Shown here: positions 15,488-24,217 of the stretch, in pieces
How the letters are laid out: every line of letters begins with the position of its first letter
How positions within the stretch are numbered: position 1 is the stretch's first letter
Source: Betaproteobacteria bacterium HGW-Betaproteobacteria-8
GTDB taxonomy: Bacteria; Pseudomonadota; Gammaproteobacteria; Burkholderiales; Methylophilaceae
Direction: 5' to 3'
DNA length: 27,232 nucleotides
Assembly (NCBI GenBank): GCA_002842135.1
Contig: PHCD01000012.1
Span: forward strand, 1 to 27,232
Program-made: the position numbers and the translations under genes
The notes under the pieces: model-generated
The model's database searches: none
Seen by the model: only the letters and a program-made list of their open reading frames with translations
Told to the model about the DNA's origin: nothing

Positions 15488-17194
15488 CTAATGCCTGATC
15501 AGGCTGGTCAAGTCGATGACACGCATAACCTCGGATATGCTGGTATATCCTTCCAGGATGCGACGCGCCCCATCTTCCGCCAGAGTCACGAAACCTTTTT
15601 CCAGCGCCACCGCACGTATCTCGTCCAGCGGCGAACGCCTCGCCACCAACGCATCAATGTCATTGTCGATACGCAGCAATTCGATAATCGCCATGCGGCC
15701 ACGATAACCCGTGTAATTGCAGCGTTTGCAGCCAAGATGGCGGTAAATCTGCGCCTCCACACGTGGCGCCAGGCCGAGCAATTTTCGCTCTTCGGCATCA
15801 GGTGAATGGGCTTCTTTGCAATGTGGGCAAAGTACTCGAACCAGGCGCTGTGCCACTACACCGATAATATTGCCAGCCATGATGTCTGGTGAAATGCCGA
15901 TATCGAGCAGGCGCGGGAATGTACCCAGCGCGGAATTGGTATGCAGGGTACTAAACACCTGGTGGCCGGTCATCGCGGCGCGAAACGCCATGGTGGCGGT
16001 ATCCTCATCACGGATTTCACCCACCAGGATAATGTCCGGGTCCTGCCGCATAATGGAACGAATACCATTGGCAAAATCGACCTTGTTCACTTCGGCCACC
16101 GAGGTCTGGCGCATCATGGTAACCGGATACTCCACCGGGTCTTCCAGCGTCATGATGTTGACGCTTTCGGTATTCAGATGCGAAAGCAATGAATAAAGCG
16201 TCGTCGTTTTACCACTACCGGTAGGCCCCGTAACAATCATGATGCCTTCAGGGCGCGTCATCATCAGCTTCAGTTCATCCAGCGTTTCATCGCGCAACCC
16301 CATTCTATCCATCGGGATGATGGATTTCTCACGGTCCAGCACGCGCAGCACGATGTTTTCACCATGGATGGTCGGGTGACTGGCGACACGAAAGTCGATG
16401 GGACGGCCGCCGAGATTGATATTGAGGCGGCCATCCTGCGGTGAGCGCGTTTCGGCGATATCCATGCCGCTAATGACCTTGAGACGAACGGCGATACCAG
16501 GCCAATAGGTTTTATGCAGGCTACGGATCTGTTGCAACACGCCGTCAATACGATAACGGATACGCAGGAATGCATATTCCGGCTCGAAGTGGATATCCGA
16601 TGCACCACGTTTGACCGCATCCATCAGCAAGGCTCCGACCAGGCGCACCACCGGCTGGGTGTATTGATCGCCTTCGGCAATCAGGCTTTGATAATCGATT
16701 TCACCGGTTTCAATTTCACGCAGGATACCATCCACCGATAGCTCATAGCCATAAAACTGGTCGATGTATTCTTCCAGCTGCGCTTCGGCAGCCAAGACCG
16801 GCTTCAGTTGAACCTGGCCACCGAGCATGGCGCGCAGTTGGTCCAGCGCCACCACGTTGAACATGTCAGCCATCGCCACCGTCAGCGATTTGATATTATC
16901 CTCGTAGGCAATCGGCAGCAGATGATAGCGTCGCGCAAAGGCTTCCGGCACCATCTTCAGCGCATCGGAGTCGGCAATCACCGTCGCAAGGTCGATACTC
17001 TCTTGCCCAATGGTATGCGCAACCAGGTCGCGCACCATGGCTTCGGTGACAAACCCCAGACGCACCAGCTGACGGCCCAGAGGAATATTGTTCTGCTCCT
17101 GCTCCATCAGCGCAATGCGCAGCTGATCCTGGCTGATCAGCCCCTGCTGCACCATGAGTTCGCCTAAGCGTAACTTGCGTCGCTGCTCGGCCAT
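15488..17194 (-). CDS. mshE: Type II/IV assembly ATPase MshE with c-di-GMP-binding N-terminus
   Basis: 568-aa hexameric ATPase of the GspE/PilB/MshE family powering pilus assembly or secretion. Residues 9-56 match the MshEN c-di-GMP motif: RLGELMVQQG, then LxxxLxxQ spacing, then LGRQLVRLGFVT. The catalytic domain has SDIHFEPE, Walker A GPTGSGKT (323-330), the Asp box MTLEDPVEY, Walker B VGEIRDEDTA (391-400), the His box TGHQVFSTLHTNSA and the four-Cys zinc site (456/459 and 489/492). Everything needed for activity is intact. ATG 17194 is 73 bp after the mshN stop; this is one of the two largest internal gaps in the operon. c-di-GMP control is well established for Vibrio MshE and is inferred here. 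Confidence 0.95.
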   Translation of the reverse strand: MAEQRRKLRLGELMVQQGLISQDQLRIALMEQEQNNIPLGRQLVRLGFVTEAMVRDLVAHTIGQESIDLATVIADSDALKMVPEAFARRYHLLPIAYEDNIKSLTVAMADMFNVVALDQLRAMLGGQVQLKPVLAAEAQLEEYIDQFYGYELSVDGILREIETGEIDYQSLIAEGDQYTQPVVRLVGALLMDAVKRGASDIHFEPEYAFLRIRYRIDGVLQQIRSLHKTYWPGIAVRLKVISGMDIAETRSPQDGRLNINLGGRPIDFRVASHPTIHGENIVLRVLDREKSIIPMDRMGLRDETLDELKLMMTRPEGIMIVTGPTGSGKTTTLYSLLSHLNTESVNIMTLEDPVEYPVTMMRQTSVAEVNKVDFANGIRSIMRQDPDIILVGEIRDEDTATMAFRAAMTGHQVFSTLHTNSALGTFPRLLDIGISPDIMAGNIIGVVAQRLVRVLCPHCKEAHSPDAEERKLLGLAPRVEAQIYRHLGCKRCNYTGYRGRMAIIELLRIDNDIDALVARRSPLDEIRAVALEKGFVTLAEDGARRILEGYTSISEVMRVIDLTSLIRH

Positions 17195-17267
17195 CTTTAT
17201 CCAACCATCCTCTTGAGTATCTTTTTTATTAAACTTTGGCGATTAATAAATCTGCATTCGCAGCTTT

Positions 17268-18428
17268 TCACTGTATCTGCGCAATACGTGCTTCCAGCGC
17301 CGCACGGTCTATCGCCGCCTCGTTATTACTCCCCAGCAGGCTCAAGGCCTGCCTGTAATACTGCAACGCAAGGGCAGATTTGCCCAATTGATCCAGGCTC
17401 ACCGCCAGATTGAACGCATGTTCTGGATTGGCGGCATCCAGCCTGTGCGCCTCAAAATACGCCTGCTGCGCTTGCGGCCATTGCTGGTGGTCTGCATACA
17501 GGCTACCGAGCGCCGCATGCAGGTGCGCAGCACTCGGCTGCAAGGCAATCAGGTTCTTGATACGCGATTCACTACTCACCGGATCGGCCTGCCCGAGCAG
17601 GCTCGCCATTGCCGACTGCGCAAAACTGTTTCTGGGGTCAACCTCCAGCACCTTGCCATACCAGCCGAAAGCATCGTTACCACGCCCTTGCCGCATGGCG
17701 ATTGCCGCCATACCCAGCAGCGCGTCAGTATTACGCACATCCGCCTGCAATACCCTGCGGTAAGCCGCCTGTGCAGTGGCATCGTCACCTGCATTAAAAG
17801 CCTCATAAGCCGTTATCAGATTCGGGTTGATGGCAGGCGGCGGATTATTCCGCGTCACATTCACACCGCCCCCCTGCGTCTTGGCCGGCTCGGGCAGGGA
17901 ACTTGGCTTTACAGGAGCGGCAAGTGAAAAGCCTTTATTAAGCGGTGGCTTTTCCTGTTCTTGCTCAAGCACGGCAATTTCAGCCGGTATCGAATCCTCA
18001 ACGACAGCTTCTGCAGCCAGCTCTTCAGGGCCAGGCAAGGTTTCCTCAATTGAGGGTGGAGCTTCTACAACTTCAGGGCTTGGAGCCACCTCCACCACAC
18101 GGGCAGGCACCACCACTTCTGGCGGTTGCAAAGATTCAAGATAGTAATAGAAAGCACCGGCAATCAGGAGCAGCAGGACTACACCTGTCAGTAGCAAAGT
18201 TTTGGTGGAGGAATTATCCGTTCTGGATTTTGCCGCGAAGACCACACCTGCAGCCTTGCGACTATCAGGCTTGGCCTCTGTGGCGGCTGCCGGCCTGACC
18301 GGTTCTGCCTCCCCGCCTGGCTCCAGTGGCGCCAACTCCAAAGAAGAGACTCCTGCCGAGGCTGCAGTTTTTTCCTCAGATGTCTTTTCCTGTTCTGCCT
18401 TATGCAGTGCCTTAATAAGCAGGCTCAT
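17268..18428 (-). CDS. mshN: MshN-like TPR protein
   Basis: 386-aa bitopic inner-membrane protein. The N-terminus MSLLIKALHKAEQEK is typical of MshN; a Pro/Glu/Ala-rich stretch follows, then one membrane helix (about 77-97, TLLLTGVVLLLLIAGAFYYYL), another Pro/Glu-rich linker (about 100-205), and from about 207 to the end a run of tetratricopeptide repeats (NAGDDATAQAAYRRVLQADV, QGRGNDAFGWYGKVLEVDP, HQQWPQAQQAYFEAHRLD, LGKSALALQYYRQAL). The start overlaps the secretin gene by 17 bp. In MSHA systems it lies between the secretin/ATPase genes and mshE. It probably bridges inner membrane and secretin or periplasmic components. Confidence 0.85.
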   Translation of the reverse strand: MSLLIKALHKAEQEKTSEEKTAASAGVSSLELAPLEPGGEAEPVRPAAATEAKPDSRKAAGVVFAAKSRTDNSSTKTLLLTGVVLLLLIAGAFYYYLESLQPPEVVVPARVVEVAPSPEVVEAPPSIEETLPGPEELAAEAVVEDSIPAEIAVLEQEQEKPPLNKGFSLAAPVKPSSLPEPAKTQGGGVNVTRNNPPPAINPNLITAYEAFNAGDDATAQAAYRRVLQADVRNTDALLGMAAIAMRQGRGNDAFGWYGKVLEVDPRNSFAQSAMASLLGQADPVSSESRIKNLIALQPSAAHLHAALGSLYADHQQWPQAQQAYFEAHRLDAANPEHAFNLAVSLDQLGKSALALQYYRQALSLLGSNNEAAIDRAALEARIAQIQ

Positions 18429-20238
18429 CGAGACTTTGCTGCAATTGTTGGGTTGGCAGGTATTGCTTGTAGGACAGCAATTCGTCGCTTTCGAGGCTAG
18501 CGTCGGGTATTACAGTCGGGCGCAGGAATACGACGAGTTCAGACTTTGAATTTGAATCATTTCTTCCTGTAAAAACATTACCGGCCAAAGGAATATCAGA
18601 CAACCCAGGTACCTTATCAGTGTTTTTACGAATTTCGTCTTGCATTAATCCGCCCAGAACTGCAGTACTACCGCTACCGATTTGCAGCATGGATTCCATT
18701 TCACGGACCTGGATTACCGGTATTTTGCTTTCTACACCCGCAGCTTTAATATCTGGATTAGGGTCTAAAACATCGCCTATCTTCCTGGATATCGTCGGCC
18801 TGACATTCACATTTACCAAGCCTGCCGCTGTAATCTGCGGGGTAACGCTCATGATTATGCCAACAGGAACTGTATTCGGAGTAGTCGTAAAGGTAGCCAA
18901 TGTGCCGCCAACCGACCCGCCTACAGTTGATTGCTGTGCCTGGATAGTGAAATAAACAAGATTATCCACCACCTTAAGAACAGCTGTCTGATTGTTCAAT
19001 ACCATCAGTTTTGGACTTGATAGCACTTTAATATCACCAAATTGCTTCAACAGGCTAATTGAGGCTGCGATATTTCCCAAACCACTAACCGGATTGAAAT
19101 ATCCTGCAACAAAACCGGTGTTACCAGGCGTAATCTGAGGGCCCAGAGTCTGGTTAAAAGTAAATCCGCTACTTGCTCCTGCATTCCCAAGCCTGCTCCA
19201 GTCAATCCCTGCCTGGAAACCATCATTCAGAGTAACTTCCACGATCGTTGCTTCGATCAAAACTTGTCTTTTAACGCTGCTCATTACCACATCAATAAAC
19301 TCACGCACCTTCTCATGCTGCTTGTTGGTACCGCGCACAGTAATAATGCCGGATTCACGATTTGATATCACAGTCGCAGCAAACAGGGTTTTATATTCTG
19401 CCCTTGCCTTTTCCCGATCCTCCGAGCTTGTCGTGTTGGCAGGCGAAATCGCTGCAGCGAGCGCGCCGGTCACGCCATCGGCACTTGGCACCGGCTGGGC
19501 AGACTGAGGACTGCCCTCACGCGTGATGATGACTTCCTTGTCTGTCTCGGCAAGCAGTTCCTTGATGTTCTTTTCCAGGTTTTCCCAGAAGCGGTTCTGC
19601 GACTCGCTGGTGACCGAGGTACGGGAGCTGTTGTTAGCGCCGCCGGATGCGCTGGTCGTGACACTGGTTCCGCCCGAGCCCGTCGTCGCACTCTGCCCCG
19701 TGCTCGATATCTCCGCCGCCGCACCGATAAACCCTTTGGTGTCGCGTGACATGTTCACATAATCAATCTTATAAGTCCTGAGTACAGGATGATCCGGCGT
19801 GATACTCAGCACATTGTTTTCAATCTTGTAGGTCAAATCCACCTGTTTGGCGAGGCGCTCCAGAATTGCCGGCAAGGTCTGGTCCACTGCATTGAGCGTC
19901 ACACGGCCCTGAATGGCGGGATGAATATCGATATTAAGATTACTTTCGCGCGCCAGCGCAAAGAGGATTTCCTTGACCGGAACCTCGTTGACGACCACGC
20001 TGTAAGTCTGTTCTTTGGCTTTTGGGGTGGGTGGCGGAAGATAGGTGGTACTTTTAACCGGTTTGGGGATAGCGCCGGCGGCAGTTGGCGCCGCCTTCTG
20101 ATTTTGCTGGGTTGCTTGACCGTCAATATGACCTGTAGATGGTGTGACTTTGCTTTGATGCGCGCAACCTGCCAAAGCCAGTGACACTGATATTGCCAAC
20201 CATGTCATCCTTGTTTTTTTCATACGCGCGCGCACCAT
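18412..20238 (-). CDS. mshL: MshL secretin lipoprotein
   Basis: Outer-membrane secretin of the GspD/PilQ/MshL family, 608 aa from ATG 20238; an alternative ATG at 20223 (MKKTRMTW) would be 603 aa, but only the upper one has a spaced AGGG. Signal sequence with lipobox LAGC, lipid-modified Cys25. Residues about 80-150 are the STN/N0-like domain (VPVKEILFALARESNLNID). A low-complexity Ser/Thr/Gly linker (about 178-212) follows, then secretin N-domain (VTLNDGFQAGIDW region) and the C-terminal beta-barrel (VLSSPKLMVLNNQTAVLKVV, VPGLSDIPLAGNVF, SELVVFLRPTVI). The part encoding the linker-to-barrel junction is more AT-rich than the ends. It is 58 bp downstream of mshM and overlaps mshN. Confidence 0.95.
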   Translation of the reverse strand: MVRARMKKTRMTWLAISVSLALAGCAHQSKVTPSTGHIDGQATQQNQKAAPTAAGAIPKPVKSTTYLPPPTPKAKEQTYSVVVNEVPVKEILFALARESNLNIDIHPAIQGRVTLNAVDQTLPAILERLAKQVDLTYKIENNVLSITPDHPVLRTYKIDYVNMSRDTKGFIGAAAEISSTGQSATTGSGGTSVTTSASGGANNSSRTSVTSESQNRFWENLEKNIKELLAETDKEVIITREGSPQSAQPVPSADGVTGALAAAISPANTTSSEDREKARAEYKTLFAATVISNRESGIITVRGTNKQHEKVREFIDVVMSSVKRQVLIEATIVEVTLNDGFQAGIDWSRLGNAGASSGFTFNQTLGPQITPGNTGFVAGYFNPVSGLGNIAASISLLKQFGDIKVLSSPKLMVLNNQTAVLKVVDNLVYFTIQAQQSTVGGSVGGTLATFTTTPNTVPVGIIMSVTPQITAAGLVNVNVRPTISRKIGDVLDPNPDIKAAGVESKIPVIQVREMESMLQIGSGSTAVLGGLMQDEIRKNTDKVPGLSDIPLAGNVFTGRNDSNSKSELVVFLRPTVIPDASLESDELLSYKQYLPTQQLQQSLDEPAY

Positions 20239-20257
20239 CTACATTTACCCTGTACCT

Positions 20258-20286
20258 CAGTTTATCCCACAATCGGCTTTAAACTG
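20258..20286 (-). other. Inverted repeat in the mshM-mshL gap
   Basis: CAGTTTA (20258-20264) pairs perfectly with TAAACTG (20280-20286), loop 15 bases. It fills half of the 58-bp gap just before mshL. It has no T-tract, so an RNA processing or stability hairpin, or an operator, is likelier than a terminator. Confidence 0.4.
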
Positions 20287-20296
20287 CAACACTAAC

Positions 20297-21682
20297 TTAT
20301 TGAACTGGCTTCGTTTCCTGCAATATTCCACCAATTGTTCGCAATTGTGGACGGTAGGAACGCAAAACTTCAGGCAGCCCACGCATCGCTTCCAGCGCTT
20401 GCTGACGATTCTGGTAGCTGCCATACAGCACGGAAATAAACGGCGTGTTGTTGACCAAGGTGCGATAAACATAAATGTTGTCGATCTCCACCTTACCGGC
20501 AAGCGACTCCAATTGCTTCTTCAACTGTTCATCGTTGGCGCTGCCCATCAACTGTATGCTGACAGTTGATGCTGGCTGCTGATTGAGCCATTGCTGGGTG
20601 ACATTCAGCCTGTGCTCAAGAATATCCGCCGAACTGCCAGTGATTGGCGGCAGATCTGCGGCAGGTACCGGTTCCACTGGCATTGTAGTTTCTGCCGGCC
20701 GGCTCCCGGCTACAGCCTCCTCAACCTGAGCAGAGTCCACAGCGGGGACGGTGACTGACGCACTTGCTCCCGTCTGCCAGGCATTGATCAGGTACCCCAA
20801 AGCCAAGCCCAGAACCAGAATGGCAGCGGCCGCCAGATACGTCCTCCGTGTTTTGCCTTTTTTCAGCTGCTCGGCACCGAATTCGCTGTCTTTGATCGCC
20901 GCTTTCACATGCCGGGGCGTGATCTGATAGACATTGTCCGAAAACGCCGCAAGCAGAGCTTTATCGGCCAGTATGTTGATGCGCCTGACCAGGCCTTCGG
21001 ACGATTTTGCAATCATACGGATGGCGGATTTGGAGAACAGGTGCGGCCCGAAATAGCCGGCCGCACGCAGGCGAAAGATGAGGTATGCACCCACCTCATC
21101 TTCGCCCAACGGACCCAGATTAAAACCATGGGTAATCCGCTCACGCAGCTGGCGAATCTGCGTTTCATTCAGGTTCACATCAAGCTCCGGCTGGCCAAAG
21201 AGCACAATCTGCAAGAGCTTGTCGTGTTTGGTTTCCAGATTGGAAAGCAGCCGAATCTCTTCCAGAGTCGCCAGCGGCATGCCCTGCGCCTCTTCAACAA
21301 AAATCACAACCTGTTTGCCTTCGGCATAGCGGTCCAGCAGATAGGTCTGCAACACCTGCATGACGCGCAAACGGTCTGCATTCTTCGGCAAATCGAGCTG
21401 CAGTTCAAACGCGATGGCATGCAGCACATCTTCCGGCGCGACACTAGGGTTGGCCAGATACACACTTTCGACCTTCTCCGGCAGCAGGGTTTGCAGCATG
21501 CGGCACAGCATGGTCTTGCCGCTGCCGACCTCACCCACCACTTTGATAATGCCCTCGCCGCTGGTGATGGCGTAGGTCAACGCGTCGAGAACGGCACCAC
21601 GATTACCGCCGGAGAAAAAGAATTCCGTGTTCGGCGTGATTTTGTATGGAGGCTCTTTCAGGCCGAAATGGGCGTAATACAT
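20297..21682 (-). CDS. mshM: ExeA/MshM-type AAA ATPase with C-terminal SPOR-like domain
   Basis: 461-aa protein. Residues 1-270 are the ExeA/MshM ATPase: start [22 protein letters not shown], Walker A GEVGSGKT (50-57), Walker B VVIFVEEAQ (125-133), LLQIVLFGQPEL, RITHGFNLGPL and the RRINILADKALLAAF lid. A membrane helix (about 281-300) and a Pro/Ala/Glu linker lead to a periplasmic region (about 372-452: VSIQLMGSANDEQLKKQL ... YVYRTLVNNTPFISVLYGSYQNRQQALEAMRGLP) with the pattern of a SPOR domain, which binds denuded peptidoglycan. In ExeA the periplasmic domain also binds peptidoglycan and helps secretin assembly; the same role is inferred here. The ATG shares one base with the stop of the regulator gene. 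Confidence 0.88.
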   Translation of the reverse strand: MYYAHFGLKEPPYKITPNTEFFFSGGNRGAVLDALTYAITSGEGIIKVVGEVGSGKTMLCRMLQTLLPEKVESVYLANPSVAPEDVLHAIAFELQLDLPKNADRLRVMQVLQTYLLDRYAEGKQVVIFVEEAQGMPLATLEEIRLLSNLETKHDKLLQIVLFGQPELDVNLNETQIRQLRERITHGFNLGPLGEDEVGAYLIFRLRAAGYFGPHLFSKSAIRMIAKSSEGLVRRINILADKALLAAFSDNVYQITPRHVKAAIKDSEFGAEQLKKGKTRRTYLAAAAILVLGLALGYLINAWQTGASASVTVPAVDSAQVEEAVAGSRPAETTMPVEPVPAADLPPITGSSADILEHRLNVTQQWLNQQPASTVSIQLMGSANDEQLKKQLESLAGKVEIDNIYVYRTLVNNTPFISVLYGSYQNRQQALEAMRGLPEVLRSYRPQLRTIGGILQETKPVQ

Positions 21683-23112
21683 TATTGCTCTTGCATCTGC
21701 ATGCGACTGTATAAGGTGGTTCGGTTGATACCCAGCAACTTGGCAGCCTGGCTGAGATTGCCGTGTGTGATTTTCAGCGCGGCATCGACATAGGCTTTTT
21801 CCCAGGTTTTCAACACCTGGTCCAGATTGACATTGGCCTGGGTTTGCAAATGACGCATCGCATGATTTGAGAGTGCCGCTTCATCGTTGAGTGAAGGCAC
21901 GTCGCTGGATGCCATCATCTGCATCAGGTCGAGCTCAGCCGCCAACTGCACATCACTGACCGACTGCCCTGCATATTTGGCCGTCAGCCGGATGATGATA
22001 TTGCGCAACTCGCGCACATTGCCGGGGAAATGGTAATCCAGCCAGCGCTGGCTGGCCCGGCTGTCAAATTTGAATGGTTTCCTGCCGGTTTCCCGTGCAT
22101 AGAAATCGCTGTAGTAGTTCAACAGTTCGTATCTGTCCTCACCCAATTCGCGCAGTGGCGGTACACGTACCGTGAACACGCTCAGGCGGTGATAAAGGTC
22201 TATACGGAAGTTGGATGCACGCACTTCTTCACGCAAGTCACGATTGGTCGCCGCGATGATGCGAGCCTTGCTTTTGCGGGTCTGCGTTTCGCCGATGCGC
22301 TGGTATTCACCATTTTCCAGCACACGCAACAGTTTGGATTGCATTTCCAGCGGCAGCTCGCCGATCTCATCAAGAAACAGTGTGCCCTCGCCTGCATCCT
22401 CAAAATAACCGGTATGCGAAGCCTGCGCGCCGGTAAAGGCACCCTTGCCGTGGCCGAAAAGTATGGATTCCGCCAAGGTGGGCGAAATCGCCGCGCAATT
22501 GACGGAAAGATATGGCTGACGTGAATGACTGCTCAAACGGTGCAGGCAATTCGCCACCAGCTCCTTGCCGCTGCCAGACTCGCCTTCTATCAGCACAGGA
22601 AATGGCGCATCGGCGAATTGCGTGATCTGGGTGCGCAATATCTGCATCGGCAGACTCTCGCCGAGCAGACCGCAACTTTCCTGTTCCTTGCTGCCTTCGC
22701 TTCGTTCCGTGCGCTCGGCATCATGCAGCTTGAGGGCGTTTTGCAGAATCTCCTTCAGGCGGTCAACATCGCAAGGCTTGGGAATGAAATCCACGGCACC
22801 CAGTGCCATCGCATGCTTGACATTGACCTCCTCATTCTGGCCGGAAAGCACATGGATTTTCATGGTCGGCGAATGTGCCAGCAACTCACCTATCACCTTG
22901 AAGCCCTCATCCGGCTTGTGCGGCACCGGCGGCAAACCCAAATCGACCAGCGCCAGTGAGGGCGGCACTTCCAGTTGCCTGAGCAGGCTTTTCGCCTGGG
23001 CCCTGGATTCCGCGACATAAACGTCAAAATGCTTACTCAGCACATAATGCAGGGTATCGGTAATCAGGGGATCATCATCGATGATGATCAGTGAAGGGTT
23101 TTGTTCGGCCAT
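21682..23112 (-). CDS. Sigma-54-dependent response regulator, PrsR-like
   Basis: 476 aa from ATG 23112 (GGGAAG 8 bases upstream); a TTG 21 bases further up is less likely. Receiver domain 1-125 with Asp13/14 acidic pocket, phosphoacceptor Asp57 in VDLGLPP and Lys112 in DFIPKP; the DLGLPP-x-EGF pattern and long loop resemble PrsR regulators of PEP-CTERM/exopolysaccharide loci. The AAA domain has Walker A GESGSGKE (177-184), the sigma-54 contact GAFTGA (224-229), Walker B LFLDEIGE (245-252) and GNVRELRN. The Fis-type helix-turn-helix is at about 450-470 ([19 protein letters not shown]). It heads the pilus operon and no histidine kinase gene is nearby. It may activate sigma-54 promoters here or elsewhere. 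Confidence 0.92.
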   Translation of the reverse strand: MAEQNPSLIIIDDDPLITDTLHYVLSKHFDVYVAESRAQAKSLLRQLEVPPSLALVDLGLPPVPHKPDEGFKVIGELLAHSPTMKIHVLSGQNEEVNVKHAMALGAVDFIPKPCDVDRLKEILQNALKLHDAERTERSEGSKEQESCGLLGESLPMQILRTQITQFADAPFPVLIEGESGSGKELVANCLHRLSSHSRQPYLSVNCAAISPTLAESILFGHGKGAFTGAQASHTGYFEDAGEGTLFLDEIGELPLEMQSKLLRVLENGEYQRIGETQTRKSKARIIAATNRDLREEVRASNFRIDLYHRLSVFTVRVPPLRELGEDRYELLNYYSDFYARETGRKPFKFDSRASQRWLDYHFPGNVRELRNIIIRLTAKYAGQSVSDVQLAAELDLMQMMASSDVPSLNDEAALSNHAMRHLQTQANVNLDQVLKTWEKAYVDAALKITHGNLSQAAKLLGINRTTLYSRMQMQEQ

Positions 23113-23140
23113 CAGAGGGTCTTCCCGCGGCAATTATTAA

Positions 23141-23168
23141 ATTATTATTTGAAACAGAAAGTAAGCAA
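23141..23168 (-). promoter_or_regulatory. Candidate sigma-70 promoter of the pilus operon
   Basis: Minus strand TTGCTT (23163-23168), 16-bp spacer, AATAAT (23141-23146) in an AT-rich stretch, about 30 bases before the regulator ATG. It is the best promoter candidate for the 12-gene operon. No GG-N10-GC sigma-54 pattern was seen here. Confidence 0.4.
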
Positions 23169-23190
23169 TTAACCACTCTAATATAACCGC

Positions 23191-23205
23191 AATGCCTTGC
23201 GGCAT
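23191..23205. repeat. Third copy of the TGCCGCA-R-GGCATTGC intergenic motif
   Basis: AATGCCTTGCGGCAT is ATGCC-TTGC-GGCAT, a 5-bp stem. On the minus strand the 16-base core differs at one position from both tandem copies at 3111-3152. It lies between the HDAC gene stop and the regulator gene. Confidence 0.6.
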
Positions 23206-23288
23206 CAATCAGGTAAGGCTTTTTGCCAGCTACGGCAGCAGGCTGGACCCAAGGAAATGACTACCGATCAAGCAGATACTTGCCCTGT

Positions 23289-24212
23289 TCACAGCTCGCT
23301 CAAACTTTTAATGTGTGCCATCACACTACGGCCCAATGCATGCAAGGCATAACCGCCTTCAAGCGCTGACACGATGCGTCCACCGGCATGACGTTTCGCG
23401 ATATCCTTTAATACTTCCGTCACCCAGAAATAATCCGCTTCCTGCAATGTCAGCCCTCCCATGTCATCCTCCCGGTGCGCATCAAACCCGGCAGAAATCA
23501 GGATCAGTTGTGGCTTGAACCGCTCCAGCGCAGGTATCCAATGCTCCGTCACTGCTGCGCGGAACTCCGCGCCAGAACTGCCGGCAGCTAGCGGCACATT
23601 GATGATGTGCTCATTGCTGCTTTCAGCACCGCTATGCGGATAATAGGGATGCCTGAAAGTAGAGCACAGCATCACGCGCGGATCATCATGAAATATCTCT
23701 TCCGTGCCGTTGCCGTGATGCACATCAAAATCGGCAATGGCTACACGCTCCAAACCGTGATGCTGCAATGCATGAGCCGCCCCTATGGCAACATTATTGA
23801 ACAAACAGAAACCCGATGCGCTGGCGCGCCCTGCGTGGTGCCCCGGTGGACGCACACTGCAAAAGGCATTCTGCACCTGGCCAGCCATGACCAGATCCAC
23901 ACCCAGGATGACGGCGCCAACCGCATGCAAGGCAGCATCCAGGCTGTATGGGTTCATCAGCGTGTCGCCATCCAGCTCCACCAGCCCGGCTTCCGGTGAT
24001 TGACTGAACACCCACTCGATATACTCTGGTGCATGCACCAGCGCCAGTTGATCCCTGCTTGCTGCCGGTGCCTCATAGTAGCTGAGCAAGTCCAGCAAGC
24101 CGGAAGCTATCAGCTGGTCGCGAATGGCATGTATGCGCTCCGAACTCTCGGGAAAAATCGGCCCCATGTCATGTTTGAGGCAGACCGCATGGGTGATGTA
24201 GGCAGTACTCAT
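23289..24212 (-). CDS. HDAC-family (class II-like/AcuC-type) deacetylase
   Basis: 307-aa zinc-dependent deacetylase of the arginase/HDAC fold. Seen: SERIHAIRDQL, RPPGHHAG with the catalytic His pair 125/126, GFCLFNNVAIGA, DFDVHHGNGT with metal ligands Asp163 and His165, the third ligand Asp244 in SAGFDAHREDDMGGL, and EGGY with catalytic Tyr288. All key residues are intact and the length matches single-domain bacterial members. Family substrates include acetyl-lysine on proteins, acetylpolyamines and small amides. It starts 5 bp after the stop of a Pat-type acetyltransferase gene, so removing acetyl groups placed by that enzyme is the most direct hypothesis. ATG 24212. Confidence 0.93.
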   Translation of the reverse strand: MSTAYITHAVCLKHDMGPIFPESSERIHAIRDQLIASGLLDLLSYYEAPAASRDQLALVHAPEYIEWVFSQSPEAGLVELDGDTLMNPYSLDAALHAVGAVILGVDLVMAGQVQNAFCSVRPPGHHAGRASASGFCLFNNVAIGAAHALQHHGLERVAIADFDVHHGNGTEEIFHDDPRVMLCSTFRHPYYPHSGAESSNEHIINVPLAAGSSGAEFRAAVTEHWIPALERFKPQLILISAGFDAHREDDMGGLTLQEADYFWVTEVLKDIAKRHAGGRIVSALEGGYALHALGRSVMAHIKSLSEL

Positions 24213-24217
24213 AACCC

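Noticed and set aside
8846..21682. General type II secretion system
   Set aside because: GspE/F/D-like genes are present, but the MshN-type start, MshEN domain, MshM ATPase and I-J-K order fit the MSHA type better; no gspG/H/I/J series is present.
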